From the NCBI GenBank assembly GCA_963769585.1, contig CAVYMJ010000006.1:1488001-1552000 (forward strand): a stretch of 64,000 bases of DNA, written 5' to 3'. This document shows positions 1 to 14,748 of this stretch, piece by piece. The position numbers and the translations under genes were made by a program. Source of the DNA: SSC3 sp963769585. GTDB lineage: Bacteria > Actinomycetota > Actinomycetes > Propionibacteriales > Nocardioidaceae. Every line of letters begins with the position of its first letter. Positions within the stretch are counted from its first letter, which is position 1. Under the pieces are notes generated by a model, which saw only the letters and a list, made by a program, of their open reading frames with translations, ran no database searches and had not been told where the DNA came from.

Positions 1-1
1 C

Positions 2-423
<422 letters not shown>

Positions 424-427
<4 letters not shown>

Positions 428-1230
428 GCGTGGTGCTCGTCGACAGGCCACGGCAGCACACGGCGGTCGTCACGCTGAACCGCCCCGAGCGGATGAACTC
501 GATGGCCCTGGACGTGATGCTCCCGCTACGCGACACGCTGCGGGAGCTGAGCGACGACAACGAGGTGCGAGTGATCGTACTGACCGGCGCGGGTCGCGGG
601 TTCTGCTCAGGGGCCGACCAAAGTGGGGAACCCGGCAGGATGCCGAACACCGGTGGCCTGACCCGGCCCACCGTCGCTCTGCGGGCCATGGAGCTTCTCG
701 ACGACATCGTGCTGACCCTGCGCCGGCTGCACCAGCCGGTGATCGCCGCCGTGAACGGCGCAGCCATCGGCGGCGGCCTGTGTCTCGCGCTGGCCAGCGA
801 CATCCGGGTAGCCGCGGAGCCGGCGTACTTCCGCGCTGCGGGCATCAACAACGGTCTGACCGCCAGCGAGCTCGGCCTCAGCTACCTCCTGCCGCGGGCG
901 ATCGGCTCGTCGAGAGCCTTCGAGATCATGCTCACCGGGCGTGATGTCGCCAGCGAGGAGGCGGCCCGGATCGGGCTCGTCTCCCAGGTCGTCTCGTCCG
1001 AGCAACTGCTCGACACCTGCCTGGACCTGGCGGACGGCATCGCCGCCTGGAGCCGTCCCGGGGTCGAGCTGACCAAGCGGACGCTGTGGTCCTCCCTCGA
1101 CGCCGGCAGCCTCGAGCAGCACATGAACCAGGAAGGCCTGGGCCAGCTCTTCGTCCGGTTGATGACCGGCAACTTCGAGGAGGCGGTGGCGGCGCGCAAG
1201 GAGCACCGCCCGCCCCACTTCAAGGACTGA
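424..1230 (+). CDS. Enoyl-CoA hydratase/isomerase family protein
   Basis: 268-residue crotonase-fold protein. The start is the ATG at 424 overlapping the upstream stop; an in-frame start further upstream would run inside the thiolase gene. Oxyanion-hole segments GFCSGAD (residues 59-65) and AAIGGGLCLA are clear. The region where canonical hydratases carry their first catalytic Glu reads GINNGLTASELG, so the catalytic pair is not standard and the exact reaction (hydration, isomerisation or hydrolysis) is open. It is coupled to an SCPx-type thiolase, which fits a beta-oxidation cycle of a sterol or acyl-CoA side chain. Confidence 0.85.
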
Positions 1231-1239
1231 ACCACTCAG

Positions 1240-1277
1240 CCTGGTCGCGGTCGGGACGAAACCGTCGCGCGACCAGG
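1240..1277. terminator. Bidirectional hairpin terminator candidate
   Basis: A perfect 10-bp stem, CCTGGTCGCG at 1240-1249 and CGCGACCAGG at 1268-1277, lies between the convergent crotonase gene and the subtilase gene. The 18-base loop contains no T-tract, as is common in high-GC actinobacteria. Confidence 0.55.
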
Positions 1278-1294
1278 TTGAGCTGCAGGCTCGA

Positions 1295-6745
<5,451 letters not shown>

Positions 6746-6942
6746 GCGGATCGCGCTCCTTGAGTCCGAGTGTCTTGAGGAGTGACGCCAGTTCACTTGT
6801 GACGAAGGCGGCAAGCGCCGTCGTTGGTGGGCTCAACGTCGAAACGTGAGATCTGTCACGGGCCAACATGGGCTTTTCTGAAACTTTGCCGAGCGCTGCT
6901 CCGCATCCGGCCTGCTCTGACCTGGTTTGGTCCGGTTCGCGG

Positions 6943-9849
6943 CTATCCGACGACGGCGAGGACCCGGGTGCAGGCTTCGTCCAGGCTCAGGGTCGTGCCC
7001 CGGCGATGGGCCCTCTGGAGTGCCCCCTCATCCAGCTTGGCCTGTACCGAGGCCCGGGTCGCCTCCAGCCCCGGGAGCTCGCACGGGGGGACCGGGGTCC
7101 CGAGGTCGCTACGGACCCGCTCGGCCACCCTGAGCAACACAGCGGCGTCGTCGTACTGCTCGCGCTGGATCAAGGCGCCCGCGACCGCCTCGAGCACCGA
7201 GCCGAGACGCCACCGGTCGCCGAGCTCTCGGTGCAGCCGTAGCGAGGTGGTCAGAGCAGCCAGTGCCTGGTCGTGGTGACCGGCTGCGGCCTCCACAACA
7301 CCGAGCAGGTTGAGCGCCCAGGCCACCCCTTCCTTGAACCCGAGCCCCTCGAACGAGGCCAGAGCGTTGGTCAGCTGCCGGTGCGCCTCCTCGTCGTCTC
7401 CGTCGAGATAGTGCGAGATCGCAGCAAGATCGACTCGGCACCAGCCGACGCGTTCCTCGTCCCCGACGTCACGCGCTGCGGTCAGGGCTCGTCCGCACAG
7501 GGCCCAGGCAGCCTCGAAGTCGGCATTGAGCCACGACGCGAGGCAGGCCAGCTCGAGCGAAGTCGCGACCCCCCACTCGTCTCCCAGCGTGTGGCACAGC
7601 TGCTCAGCCTCCTGATGGAGTGCGAGCGCGCTGGCGTAGGCCCCCTGTTCTCGGGCAATTCCGCCCAGCAGGGTGAGGACGCCTGCCCTGCCTTGCTGCT
7701 CGCCGAGCTCGCCGTAGGTCTGCAGCGCCGCGGTCAGGTGGGCTGACGCCACTTCGTAGTCACACTGGTACAGCGCGAGTGCCCCGGCTCCGTGAAGGGC
7801 CCGAACCCTGATCACTGGCTCGACCTCCTCATGTTTCAAGGCCGCCTCGAGCCAGCCCCGGCACATCGAGTAGTGGCCGGACAAGTAGCTCGGCCGCCAC
7901 AGCGCGGCGGTCAGCCGGCACTCGCTCGCCGCGTCCCCACCCGCGACGAAGAACTGGAGCGCCGCACGCATGTTGTCGTCCTCGCGCCGGATCGCAGCGA
8001 GCCAGGTTCGCTGGTCAGCCGACTTCAGGTGAGGCTCCGCCTCTTCGGCGAGCGCCAGGTAGTACTGGGCGTGCAGAGTCTGCCAGGAGTCAGTCCCGCC
8101 GTCCGAGTCAAGCGACTCCCCGGCGTACGCCCGCACCGTCTCCAACAGCCTGTAGCGCTTGTCCCCGAGCCAGTCCTCCGCAGAGACCAGGGACTTGCGA
8201 ACCAGACGGGTCAGGACAGGCAGTGCGCCGGCTCCGCAGACTACTTCCGCGGCTGCCAGAGTGAAGCCCCCGGCGAAGACTGATAGTCCTTGTAGGACCC
8301 GACGCTCGTCCTCGTCGAGCAGCGCAAAACTCCAGTCCACGATGTCGCGCAGCGTCCGATGTCGCGAGCTGGGCGTCCTGAAGTCACCGCCCAGAAGGTT
8401 GAGCTGGTCGTCGAGTCGGTTGGCGATCTCCGCCGGCGACATCGCGCGAACCAGGGAAGCCGCGAGCTCCAGGGCCAACGGCAGGCCGTCGAGCCGATGC
8501 ACGATCTGCTCGACGTGGCTTACCGAGTCGCCGTCGAGAGACCGTGCTGGCGTCACGGCAGCAGCCCGGTGGGAGAAAAGCTGAATGGCCGAGGAGACGC
8601 CGAGCGGCCCTACGGCGTACACATGCTCCTCCGGGATGGCGAGTGCCTCGCGGCTGGTGACCAGGAAGCGGGCCCGCGCGCAGTCCCCGAGCAGTTGGCT
8701 GACCGCCGAAGCCACCTGGGCGACCAAGGGATCCGCATTGTCGAGCAACAGCAGCACCTCACGGTCACGGATGGCCGTAGCGACACTGCGATGCAAGTCG
8801 CCGGTGATGCCTTCCGGCTCCCCCAGCGACGCCGCAATCGCCGCCAGGAGCTCGTTGGAGCTACGGAGCTCGGTGACGTCGACCAGCTGGACAGCCTCGA
8901 ACCTGTCAACGAACACTCGGGCGACCTCGACGGCGAGGCGGCTCTTGCCCGAGCCACCGGGCCCGGTCAGGGTTACTAGCCGCCCGTCGCCCAGCAGCCC
9001 GATGAGCGCAGCCAGATCGTCGCCCCGTCCGACGAAGCTGGTCGAGGATGACGGGAGGTTATGCGGGCTGCGCAGTCGCGGCACCCAACGCAACGACTCG
9101 TCCTGGTTGAGAACGCGCTGGTGCATCTCGCGCAGCTCCACCGACGGCTCCAGGCCGAGGTCGACGTCAAGGTAGGTGCGGACGCGGTGGAACACCTCGA
9201 GGGCATCCGCCTGCCGTCCCGAGCGGTAGAACGCCAGCATCAGCAGCGCCGCCACCGACTCCCTGGTCGGGTGGTACGCGAGCAGCGCCTCGAGCTCACC
9301 GGTCACCTCGGCATGTCTGCCCAACGCCAGGTCAGCATCGATCCGTGCTTCCAGGGTGGAGAGCCGCATGTCCTCCAGGCGCCCGATCTCGGCCGCGGCG
9401 AACCGTTCGAACTCGAAGTCAGCGAATGCTTGGCCACGCCACAGCGCCAGCGCCTGGCCGAGCAGCTCACCTGCCCGTTGAGAGTCACCCGAGTCCTGCG
9501 CACGCCGGCCCTGCGCCACCAGGTTCTCGAACTGGCGACTGTCCAGCCCGTCGGGGTCGAGCTCCAGTGAGTAGCCGCCGGAGGTGGTGGTGATTCCCCT
9601 TCGCGTGGCGCCGGAGTCGTCGACGTACTCAAGCGCCTTGCGGAGCTGGGAGACGTAGACCTGAACCACCTTGGCCGCACTGGTCGGCGGGCGCTCACCC
9701 CAGAGCAGGTCGATGATGGTGTCGGTGCTGACGGGGTGCTCCGCGTGCAGTAGGAGGATGGCCAGGAGCGCACGCTGCTTAGCGCCACCGAGTGGCAGGC
9801 TTCTGCCTTCGTGCAGCGCTTCCAACGGACCCAGCACACGGAACAGCAC
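6943..9849 (-). CDS. AfsR/SARP-family transcriptional activator (BTAD-NB-ARC-TPR)
   Basis: 968 residues from the GTG at 9849, preceded by an AAGGGGGG Shine-Dalgarno sequence. An N-terminal OmpR-type winged helix (about 1-90, starting VLFRVLGPLEAL) is followed by a bacterial transcriptional activation domain (about 95-240), an AAA/NB-ARC ATPase with Walker A GPGGSGKS at 296-303 and a LLLLDNAD Walker B, and a C-terminal TPR array (about 600-930). This is the AfsR architecture: ATP-driven oligomerisation and direct-repeat DNA binding near -35 boxes. In other actinobacteria such proteins activate secondary metabolism or exoenzymes. Its target here is not shown; the neighbouring subtilase, on the same strand downstream, is the simplest guess. 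Confidence 0.92.
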   Translation of the reverse strand: MLFRVLGPLEALHEGRSLPLGGAKQRALLAILLLHAEHPVSTDTIIDLLWGERPPTSAAKVVQVYVSQLRKALEYVDDSGATRRGITTTSGGYSLELDPDGLDSRQFENLVAQGRRAQDSGDSQRAGELLGQALALWRGQAFADFEFERFAAAEIGRLEDMRLSTLEARIDADLALGRHAEVTGELEALLAYHPTRESVAALLMLAFYRSGRQADALEVFHRVRTYLDVDLGLEPSVELREMHQRVLNQDESLRWVPRLRSPHNLPSSSTSFVGRGDDLAALIGLLGDGRLVTLTGPGGSGKSRLAVEVARVFVDRFEAVQLVDVTELRSSNELLAAIAASLGEPEGITGDLHRSVATAIRDREVLLLLDNADPLVAQVASAVSQLLGDCARARFLVTSREALAIPEEHVYAVGPLGVSSAIQLFSHRAAAVTPARSLDGDSVSHVEQIVHRLDGLPLALELAASLVRAMSPAEIANRLDDQLNLLGGDFRTPSSRHRTLRDIVDWSFALLDEDERRVLQGLSVFAGGFTLAAAEVVCGAGALPVLTRLVRKSLVSAEDWLGDKRYRLLETVRAYAGESLDSDGGTDSWQTLHAQYYLALAEEAEPHLKSADQRTWLAAIRREDDNMRAALQFFVAGGDAASECRLTAALWRPSYLSGHYSMCRGWLEAALKHEEVEPVIRVRALHGAGALALYQCDYEVASAHLTAALQTYGELGEQQGRAGVLTLLGGIAREQGAYASALALHQEAEQLCHTLGDEWGVATSLELACLASWLNADFEAAWALCGRALTAARDVGDEERVGWCRVDLAAISHYLDGDDEEAHRQLTNALASFEGLGFKEGVAWALNLLGVVEAAAGHHDQALAALTTSLRLHRELGDRWRLGSVLEAVAGALIQREQYDDAAVLLRVAERVRSDLGTPVPPCELPGLEATRASVQAKLDEGALQRAHRRGTTLSLDEACTRVLAVVG

Positions 9850-10156
9850 TGAATCCCCCCTTCGCCCTGACAAGGTACCGCGCAACGCCCCGGATGCGCC
9901 CTGGTTTACCGGGCCTTTACCGCGGTGCCGCAGAGTTGACGAGTTACCGGAGCGGGGGGCGCGTCCGGCAGCTGCGATTCAGTGACGTGCGACCGCAAGC
10001 CACTGGTTCAGACGGGTCGGCGTACAGCTACGTGGGGGGCCATTGTGGCTGCACGCCTGCCCGTCCGTGACAACTTCATAACCCTTCGCAAATGGGACTG
10101 AGGGCCCGGACCGTCTTCACGGTCCGGGCCCTCAGTGTGCGCGCTTGTGGTGCGGG
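9850..10156. other. Intergenic region between the SARP gene and cyp125
   Basis: 307 bases without a credible gene. It must hold the promoter of the regulator (leftward) and the end of the cyp125 transcript. Apart from the strong hairpin at 10099-10134 no operator, repeat or RNA gene is seen; no KstR-type palindrome occurs here. Confidence 0.6.
10099..10134 (-). terminator. Perfect 16-bp hairpin downstream of cyp125
   Basis: Arms 10099-10114 and 10119-10134 (TGAGGGCCCGGACCGT and its exact complement) enclose a CTTC tetraloop. The hairpin lies 22 bases beyond the cyp125 stop and lacks a T-run, so it is a strong actinobacterial-type terminator for cyp125 and insulates the SARP gene. Confidence 0.75.
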
Positions 10157-11389
10157 TCAGGCGTACTTGACCTGCATCTCCTTGATGCCGTTGATCCACG
10201 CGTGCCGAAGCCGACGCGGCTCGCCGGCCTGGGTGATGTCGGGAGCGAAGTCCGCGATGGCGTTGAAGATCAGCCCGACCTCCATCCGAGCCAGGTTGGC
10301 ACCGATGCAGTAGTGCGCCCCATGGCCACCGAAGGACAGGTGCGGGTTCGGGTCACGCAGGATGTCGAACTTGTCGGGGCCGTCGAACACTTCGGTGTCG
10401 TAGTTCGCCGACGCGTAGAAGAGGGCGACCCGCTCTCCCTGCTTGAACAGCTGCCCACCGACCTCGACGTCGTTGAGAACAGTGCGCTGGAAGACTGTTA
10501 CTGGGGTGGCCCAGCGGATGATCTCGTCGACCGCACTCTCCGGGCGGTCACGCTTGTAGAGCTCCCACTGGTCCGGGTTCTGGAAGAAGGCGTGCATCCC
10601 GTGTGTGATCGCGTTCCGTGTCGTCTCGTTGCCGGCCACTGCGAGGATGATCACGAAGTACCCGAACTCGTCCGGGGTGAGCAGATGGCCGTCGACGTCG
10701 GCCGTCACGAGCTTGGTGACGATGTCGTCCTGCGGGTTCGCCTTGCGCTCCTCGGCCATCGCCATGAAGTAGCTCAAGATCTCCAGCGAGGCCTGCTCCG
10801 GGTCGACGTCGTACTCGGGATCGTCGTAGGACATCATCGAGTTGGACCATTCGAAGATCTTGCGACGGTCCTCCTGGGGTACGCCGAGCAGGTCGGCGAT
10901 GGCCATCAACGGGAGCTCGGCGGCGAGGTCGTAGACGAAGTCGCCCTGGCCCTTCGCGACACACTCCTGGACGATCCGCTCCGCGCGGGCCTTGAGGTCG
11001 TCGTGCAGCGCGCCGATACTGCGCGGCGTGAACCCGCGCGAGATGGTCTGCCGCAGCTTGGTGTGGTCCGGCGGGTCCTGGTTGATGAGCATGACGCGCT
11101 GCAGCTCGACCTGGTCGCGCGTCATGTCCGGTCCGAACCGGATCACGGCCGTGTTCTCGGCGGTTGAGAAGTCCTTGTTGTTCTTGGACACCTCAAGCAC
11201 GTGCTCGTGCTTGGTGATCGCCCAGTACCCGTCGGGGCCGCTCATGCCCGCCTTGGACTCAGGCGGCTGGGCCACCCAGTGGATGGGTGCCGTGAGCCGC
11301 GCAGCCGCGAACTCCTCAAAGGGCGTGCCGGCCTGGTTGAGATCCGGGTCGGTGAAGTCGAAACTCGAGGGTACGGACGTGGTGCTCAA
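10157..11389 (-). CDS. cyp125: Cytochrome P450 CYP125 (steroid C26/C27 monooxygenase)
   Basis: 410 residues. It oxidises the terminal methyl of the cholesterol or cholestenone side chain to the acid, starting side-chain beta-oxidation. Haem-binding loop FGGHGAHYCIGANLAR with Cys361, I-helix AGNETTRN (about 250-258) and K-helix ExxR are all present, and long stretches match the mycobacterial CYP125A1 sequence as I recall it (for example SRGFTPR, LLGVPQEDR). The only start that fits is TTG 11389, with GGAGG eight bases upstream. It is divergent from fadA5, as in M. tuberculosis, and a KstR-type operator lies 22 bases upstream. The electron donor is not adjacent; FdxD at 61 kb is a candidate. 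Confidence 0.95.
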   Translation of the reverse strand: MSTTSVPSSFDFTDPDLNQAGTPFEEFAAARLTAPIHWVAQPPESKAGMSGPDGYWAITKHEHVLEVSKNNKDFSTAENTAVIRFGPDMTRDQVELQRVMLINQDPPDHTKLRQTISRGFTPRSIGALHDDLKARAERIVQECVAKGQGDFVYDLAAELPLMAIADLLGVPQEDRRKIFEWSNSMMSYDDPEYDVDPEQASLEILSYFMAMAEERKANPQDDIVTKLVTADVDGHLLTPDEFGYFVIILAVAGNETTRNAITHGMHAFFQNPDQWELYKRDRPESAVDEIIRWATPVTVFQRTVLNDVEVGGQLFKQGERVALFYASANYDTEVFDGPDKFDILRDPNPHLSFGGHGAHYCIGANLARMEVGLIFNAIADFAPDITQAGEPRRLRHAWINGIKEMQVKYA

Positions 11390-11410
11390 CGGGGAGACCT
11401 CCAGTAAGAA

Positions 11411-11424
11411 TGGAACACGTTCTA
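11411..11424. promoter_or_regulatory. KstR-type operator (cyp125 side)
   Basis: TGGAACACGTTCTA fits the published KstR consensus TNNAACNNGTTNNA at every fixed position. It lies immediately upstream of the cyp125 Shine-Dalgarno region, so bound repressor would block cyp125 transcription. Confidence 0.85.
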
Positions 11425-11477
11425 TTTCATCTTGTCATACGTCCAGTCGTGACGGAAGTCCCGGACTGACCTAGGAT

Positions 11478-11491
11478 CAGAACACGTTCTA
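11478..11491. promoter_or_regulatory. KstR-type operator (fadA5 side)
   Basis: CAGAACACGTTCTA, with core AGAACACGTTCT a perfect palindrome; the first position is C instead of T. It ends 21 bases before the fadA5 GTG, just ahead of the GGAGGAG ribosome site, giving each divergent gene its own operator. Confidence 0.82.
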
Positions 11492-11512
11492 CTTTTTTGG
11501 AGGAGTCTGGCC

Positions 11513-12631
11513 GTGGGTAACCCCGTCATTGTCGAGGCAGTGCGTACGCCGATGGGTCGTCGCAAGGGAGCGCTGTCCGGCGTACACCCGCAGCACCTGC
11601 TCCGAGCCGTCTACCTGGCACTCGTCGAGCAGTCCGGCATCGACCCCGTGCTCGTGGAGCAGGTCATCGGTGGCTGCGTCACCCAGGCCGGCGAGCAGGC
11701 CGGAGCGATGAACCGTCGGGCCTGGCTGGGCGCGGGGCTACCCGAGTCCACAGGGGCCACCACCATCGACGCCCAGTGCGGGTCGGGCCAGCAGTCGGCC
11801 CACCTTGTCGCCGCCCTGGTCCAAGCCGACGCGATCGACGTCGGCATCGCCTGCGGAGTGGAGGCCATGACACGGATCCCCCTCGGCGCCAACATGCCCG
11901 AGGGGCTCGGCTCCCTACGTCCCGACGACTGGGACATCGACCTTCCCGACCAGTTCACCGGAGCGGACCGGATCGCCGCTCGACGTGGGCTCACCCGGGC
12001 AGACCTGGACGCGTTCGGCGTGGAGTCGCAGCACAAGGCACGCACCGCCATGGACGAGGGGCGCTTCAAGCGCGAGATCGTCCCCGTGGCCGGGGTGGAC
12101 GCCGACGAGGGCCTTCGCGATACCACTCTCGAGGGGCTAGCGGCCCTGAAGTCGGTCCTTCCCGATGGGCTGCACACCGCAGGCACCTCGTCGCAGATCT
12201 CCGACGGCGCCTCCGGCGTACTCATCATGGACGAGTCCCGGGCCCGCGAGCTCGGGCTCACCCCGCGGGCGAGGATCGTGGCCCAGGCCCTGGTCGGCTC
12301 GGAGCCGTACTACCACCTCGACGGTCCGGTCCAGGCGACAGCCCGGCTGCTGTCCAGGTCGGGCCGCTCGATCAGCGACTTCGACCTCTTCGAGGTGAAC
12401 GAGGCGTTCGCCGCCGTACCGCTGTCCTGGGCCCAGGTCACCGGAGCCGACGTCACCAAGCTCAACGTCAACGGCGGCGCGATCGCGCTGGGGCACCCCG
12501 TCGGCTCGACCGGTACCCGGCTCATCACCACCGCCCTGCACGAGCTCGAGCGGCGAGGCGAGTCCAGCGCCCTGATCAGCATGTGTGCCGGTGGTGCCAT
12601 GGCGACGGGGACCATCCTTGAGCGGGTCTGA
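11513..12631 (+). CDS. fadA5: Steroid beta-ketoacyl-CoA thiolase FadA5
   Basis: 372 residues from the GTG at 11513, with GGAGGAG eight bases upstream. Thiolase catalytic residues: Cys89 (DAQCGSGQQ), His328 (ALGHPVG) and Cys358 (SMCAGGA). Blocks such as VIGGCVTQ, SWDIDLP-like DWDIDLPDQF and EPYYHLDGPVQ match mycobacterial FadA5, which thiolyses the steroid side-chain beta-ketoacyl-CoA to release acetyl- or propionyl-CoA. It is divergent from cyp125 and under a KstR-type operator. At 372 residues it is slightly shorter than the mycobacterial protein because a loop near residue 190 is reduced. Confidence 0.95.
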   Translation: MGNPVIVEAVRTPMGRRKGALSGVHPQHLLRAVYLALVEQSGIDPVLVEQVIGGCVTQAGEQAGAMNRRAWLGAGLPESTGATTIDAQCGSGQQSAHLVAALVQADAIDVGIACGVEAMTRIPLGANMPEGLGSLRPDDWDIDLPDQFTGADRIAARRGLTRADLDAFGVESQHKARTAMDEGRFKREIVPVAGVDADEGLRDTTLEGLAALKSVLPDGLHTAGTSSQISDGASGVLIMDESRARELGLTPRARIVAQALVGSEPYYHLDGPVQATARLLSRSGRSISDFDLFEVNEAFAAVPLSWAQVTGADVTKLNVNGGAIALGHPVGSTGTRLITTALHELERRGESSALISMCAGGAMATGTILERV

Positions 12632-12638
12632 CGCTGCC

Positions 12639-12670
12639 GGATGATTCCCACGGGACCGTGTGAATCATCC
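12639..12670. repeat. Dispersed palindrome, copy 1 (imperfect)
   Basis: A 32-base inverted repeat with 15-base arms around GA, one arm mismatch. It starts seven bases after the fadA5 stop and may end that transcript. It is a diverged copy of the palindromes at 13810-13841 and 51306-51337. Confidence 0.8.
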
Positions 12671-12706
12671 GCTCCCCCAACGTCGCGACACAGGGGAAGC
12701 GGATGA
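12665..12706 (+). repeat. 42-bp repeat A, left copy
   Basis: It has its own dyad symmetry: TCATCCGCT at the start pairs with AGCGGATGA at the end, around CCCCCAACGTCGCGACAC. It matches the copy at 13774-13815 in 39 of 42 positions and in the same orientation; the pair brackets the AbiEi-like gene. The last five bases of palindrome copy 1 overlap it. Confidence 0.85.
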
Positions 12707-12744
12707 CACGCGCGGGAAGCTCGCTCCGTACCCCACCGAGCCGG

Positions 12745-12753
12745 TTGTCCACA
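12745..12753 (+). promoter_or_regulatory. Single DnaA-box-like 9-mer
   Basis: TTGTCCACA equals the Streptomyces-type DnaA box and lies 53 bases before the AbiEi-like gene. A single 9-mer can occur by chance and is no origin; it could act as a DnaA-responsive promoter element. Confidence 0.3.
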
Positions 12754-12805
12754 GGTCACGCGGGTGGGACTGCCGAGGTTGCGGGACGGGCCGCATCGTT
12801 TGGAC

Positions 12806-13753
12806 ATGTTCGAAGAACCACTCCGTCGGATCGTGTCAGAACACGGCGTCTTCCTGCGCCGAGAGGCGAACGCTTTCGGCTTCGACGACAAAGCCGTTCA
12901 GCGTGCCTACCGTGCCGGAGCATGGATCCGCGTCCATCATGGTGCTTACACCTTCAAGGACATCTGGGACCGCTCCGACGAGATCGATCGGCACAAGATT
13001 CGATCCAGGGCGGTCCTGAGAACTCATAGTCCCGGCGTTGTCCTGAGCCATGTCAGCTCGATCGCGGAGCACGGCCTGGACGTGTGGGGCATAGACCTGT
13101 CGAAGACCCACGTGACGCGTACCGACGGTGCGTCTGGAAGGTGCACCTCTCGCGTCGTACATCACGAGGGGCGGTGCGGCCCCGACGACCTCGAGGAGAT
13201 CACAGGTGTGCCCGTAACCGCGCTGGCGCGGGCTGTGATGGAGACCGCGGCAGTGACCTCGGTCGAGTCCGGACTAGTCCTTGCCGACTCAGCGCTTCAT
13301 CGGAAGCTGGTCACGCCGGACGATCTGAGACGTAGCTACCTTGACCTCCGCGACTGGCCCGGAGCTCGACGCGCAGACCTCGTGCTGCGCCTCAGTGATG
13401 AGCGGGCCGAGTCGGTCGGCGAGTCCCGCAGCCGGTTTCTCATGTGGTCTCAGGGAGTTCCGCTACCGGAACTGCAGTACGAAGTGCGCGACGCGCACGG
13501 CCACCTGATCGGTACGACTGACTTCGCGTGGCCCAGGTCAGGCCTTCTCGGCGAGTTCGACGGCAGAGTGAAGTACGGGCGGCTGCTTCGTCCGGGCGAA
13601 GATGCGAGCGACGTCGTCGTACGAGAGAAGCGCCGCGAGGAGCGCCTGTGTGAGCGGACCGGCTGGCGCATGATCCGGCTTGCCTGGCCCGATCTCTACA
13701 CCGCTGCCGCGACTGCTCACCGCATCCAACGGATGCTCCGACTCGCCGCGTGA
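12806..13753 (+). CDS. Orphan AbiEi-type antitoxin-domain / restriction-nuclease-fold protein
   Basis: 315 residues from the ATG at 12806, giving the usual family N-terminus MFEEPLRRIVSEHGVFLRREA. Residues 1-50 look like the AbiEi winged-helix domain (RAYRAGAWIRVHHGAYTF). The C-terminal part has a DUF559/Vsr-like PD-(D/E)XK pattern: Asp239 (TTDFAW), Glu250 (EFDG) and Lys256, then a basic helix and WRMIRLAWPDL. No AbiEii nucleotidyltransferase toxin is adjacent, so a working type IV toxin-antitoxin pair is unlikely. Such orphans are common and usually uncharacterised in actinobacteria. The gene interrupts the sterol locus and is flanked on both sides by related repeats. Confidence 0.85.
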   Translation: MFEEPLRRIVSEHGVFLRREANAFGFDDKAVQRAYRAGAWIRVHHGAYTFKDIWDRSDEIDRHKIRSRAVLRTHSPGVVLSHVSSIAEHGLDVWGIDLSKTHVTRTDGASGRCTSRVVHHEGRCGPDDLEEITGVPVTALARAVMETAAVTSVESGLVLADSALHRKLVTPDDLRRSYLDLRDWPGARRADLVLRLSDERAESVGESRSRFLMWSQGVPLPELQYEVRDAHGHLIGTTDFAWPRSGLLGEFDGRVKYGRLLRPGEDASDVVVREKRREERLCERTGWRMIRLAWPDLYTAAATAHRIQRMLRLAA

Positions 13754-13773
13754 CACGGCACATCCCCCGCGAT

Positions 13774-13815
13774 TCATCCGCTCCCCCAACGTCGTGACAC
13801 TCGGGAAGCGGATGA
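13774..13815 (+). repeat. 42-bp repeat A, right copy
   Basis: Direct repeat of 12665-12706 (39/42 identical), also able to fold on its own arms. It lies 20 bases after the AbiEi-like stop and shares its last six bases with palindrome copy 2. Confidence 0.85.
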
Positions 13816-13841
13816 ATCCCACGGGACCGTGGGATTCATCC
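13810..13841. repeat. Dispersed palindrome, copy 2 (perfect)
   Basis: 15-base arms GGATGAATCCCACGG and its exact complement around GA. Its distal arm ends seven bases from the stop of the leftward SDR gene, so it could serve as a bidirectional terminator between convergent genes. The same core recurs at 51306-51337. Confidence 0.85.
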
Positions 13842-13848
13842 AGCAGCG

Positions 13849-14748
13849 TCAGGACCCGTAGACGGGCTCCGGTACGGCGGCCTTGGCGAGCAGGTCGCGG
13901 ACGGCACCGCCGACATCTGCCGGGTTCCATCGGCTGCTGATGTCGACCGTGGGGCCGTGGCGCCAGCCTTCTTCGACGCAGATCTTGCCGCCCTCGACCT
14001 CGAGGATCCGTCCGGTGACTCCAGCCGAGTCCTTCGAGGCCAGCCAGGCGACCACGGGTGCCACGTTGGTCGGGTCCATCGCGTCGAACCCGGTGCCAGG
14101 GGCGGCCATGGTGTCGGCGAAGGCAGCCTCGGTCATCCTGGTGCGCGCGGCTGGTGCCAGGGCGTTCACCGTGACGCCATACCGGGCCAGCTCCGCTGCC
14201 GCCACCAGCGTCAGACCGGCGATGCCCGCCTTGGCTGCCGAGTAGGCGCCCTGTCCGATCGAGCCTTGGAGGCCCGCCCCGGAGGAGGTGTTGATAATCC
14301 GAGCCTCACGCGTTCGCCCAGCCTTGGCCTCGTCACGCCAGTACGCCGCGGCGTGACGCAGTGGCGCGAAGTGCCCCTTCAGGTGGACCCGGATGACGGC
14401 GTCCCACTCGTCCTCGGTGGCGTTGACGAGCATACGGTCGCGCAGGAACCCGGCGTTGTTGACGAGAGCGTCCAGCCCACCGAACGTCTCGATGGCCCGG
14501 CGTACCAGGCTCGACGCCCCCGCGAAGTCAGCGATGTCTGAGGCGTCGGCAACCGCCTCCCCACCCAGCGCCAGAATCTCGTCGACGACCTCCTGGGCCG
14601 GCCCCGACGAGGCGCCCTCTCCCGCTCCGGACGTCCCCAGGTCGTTGACCACGACGCGGGCGCCTTGCCGGGCCAGCTCCAGAGCGTGCTCGCGACCCAG
14701 TCCCCGGCCGGCTCCGGTGACGATGGCGATGCGGCCCTCACAGATCAC
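13849..14748 (-). CDS. SDR family oxidoreductase (Rv3548c-like)
   Basis: 299 residues from the GTG at 14748, which overlaps the stop of the upstream SDR gene (GTGA). Classical Rossmann motif TGAGRGLG (residues 11-18), NNAG and the YSAAK catalytic segment are present. Position, divergent from echA20-ipdAB and paired with a second SDR, mirrors Rv3548c/Rv3549c of M. tuberculosis, members of the KstR2 regulon. The substrate is unknown; a hydroxyacyl-CoA intermediate of C/D-ring breakdown is plausible from context only. Confidence 0.88.
   Translation of the reverse strand: MICEGRIAIVTGAGRGLGREHALELARQGARVVVNDLGTSGAGEGASSGPAQEVVDEILALGGEAVADASDIADFAGASSLVRRAIETFGGLDALVNNAGFLRDRMLVNATEDEWDAVIRVHLKGHFAPLRHAAAYWRDEAKAGRTREARIINTSSGAGLQGSIGQGAYSAAKAGIAGLTLVAAAELARYGVTVNALAPAARTRMTEAAFADTMAAPGTGFDAMDPTNVAPVVAWLASKDSAGVTGRILEVEGGKICVEEGWRHGPTVDISSRWNPADVGGAVRDLLAKAAVPEPVYGS

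Noticed and set aside
12745..12753. Replication origin from a DnaA-box-like 9-mer
   Set aside because: A single box without AT-rich DNA, dnaA or dnaN is not an origin.
12806..13753. Complete type IV toxin-antitoxin system
   Set aside because: Only the AbiEi-like half is present; no AbiEii nucleotidyltransferase lies on either side.
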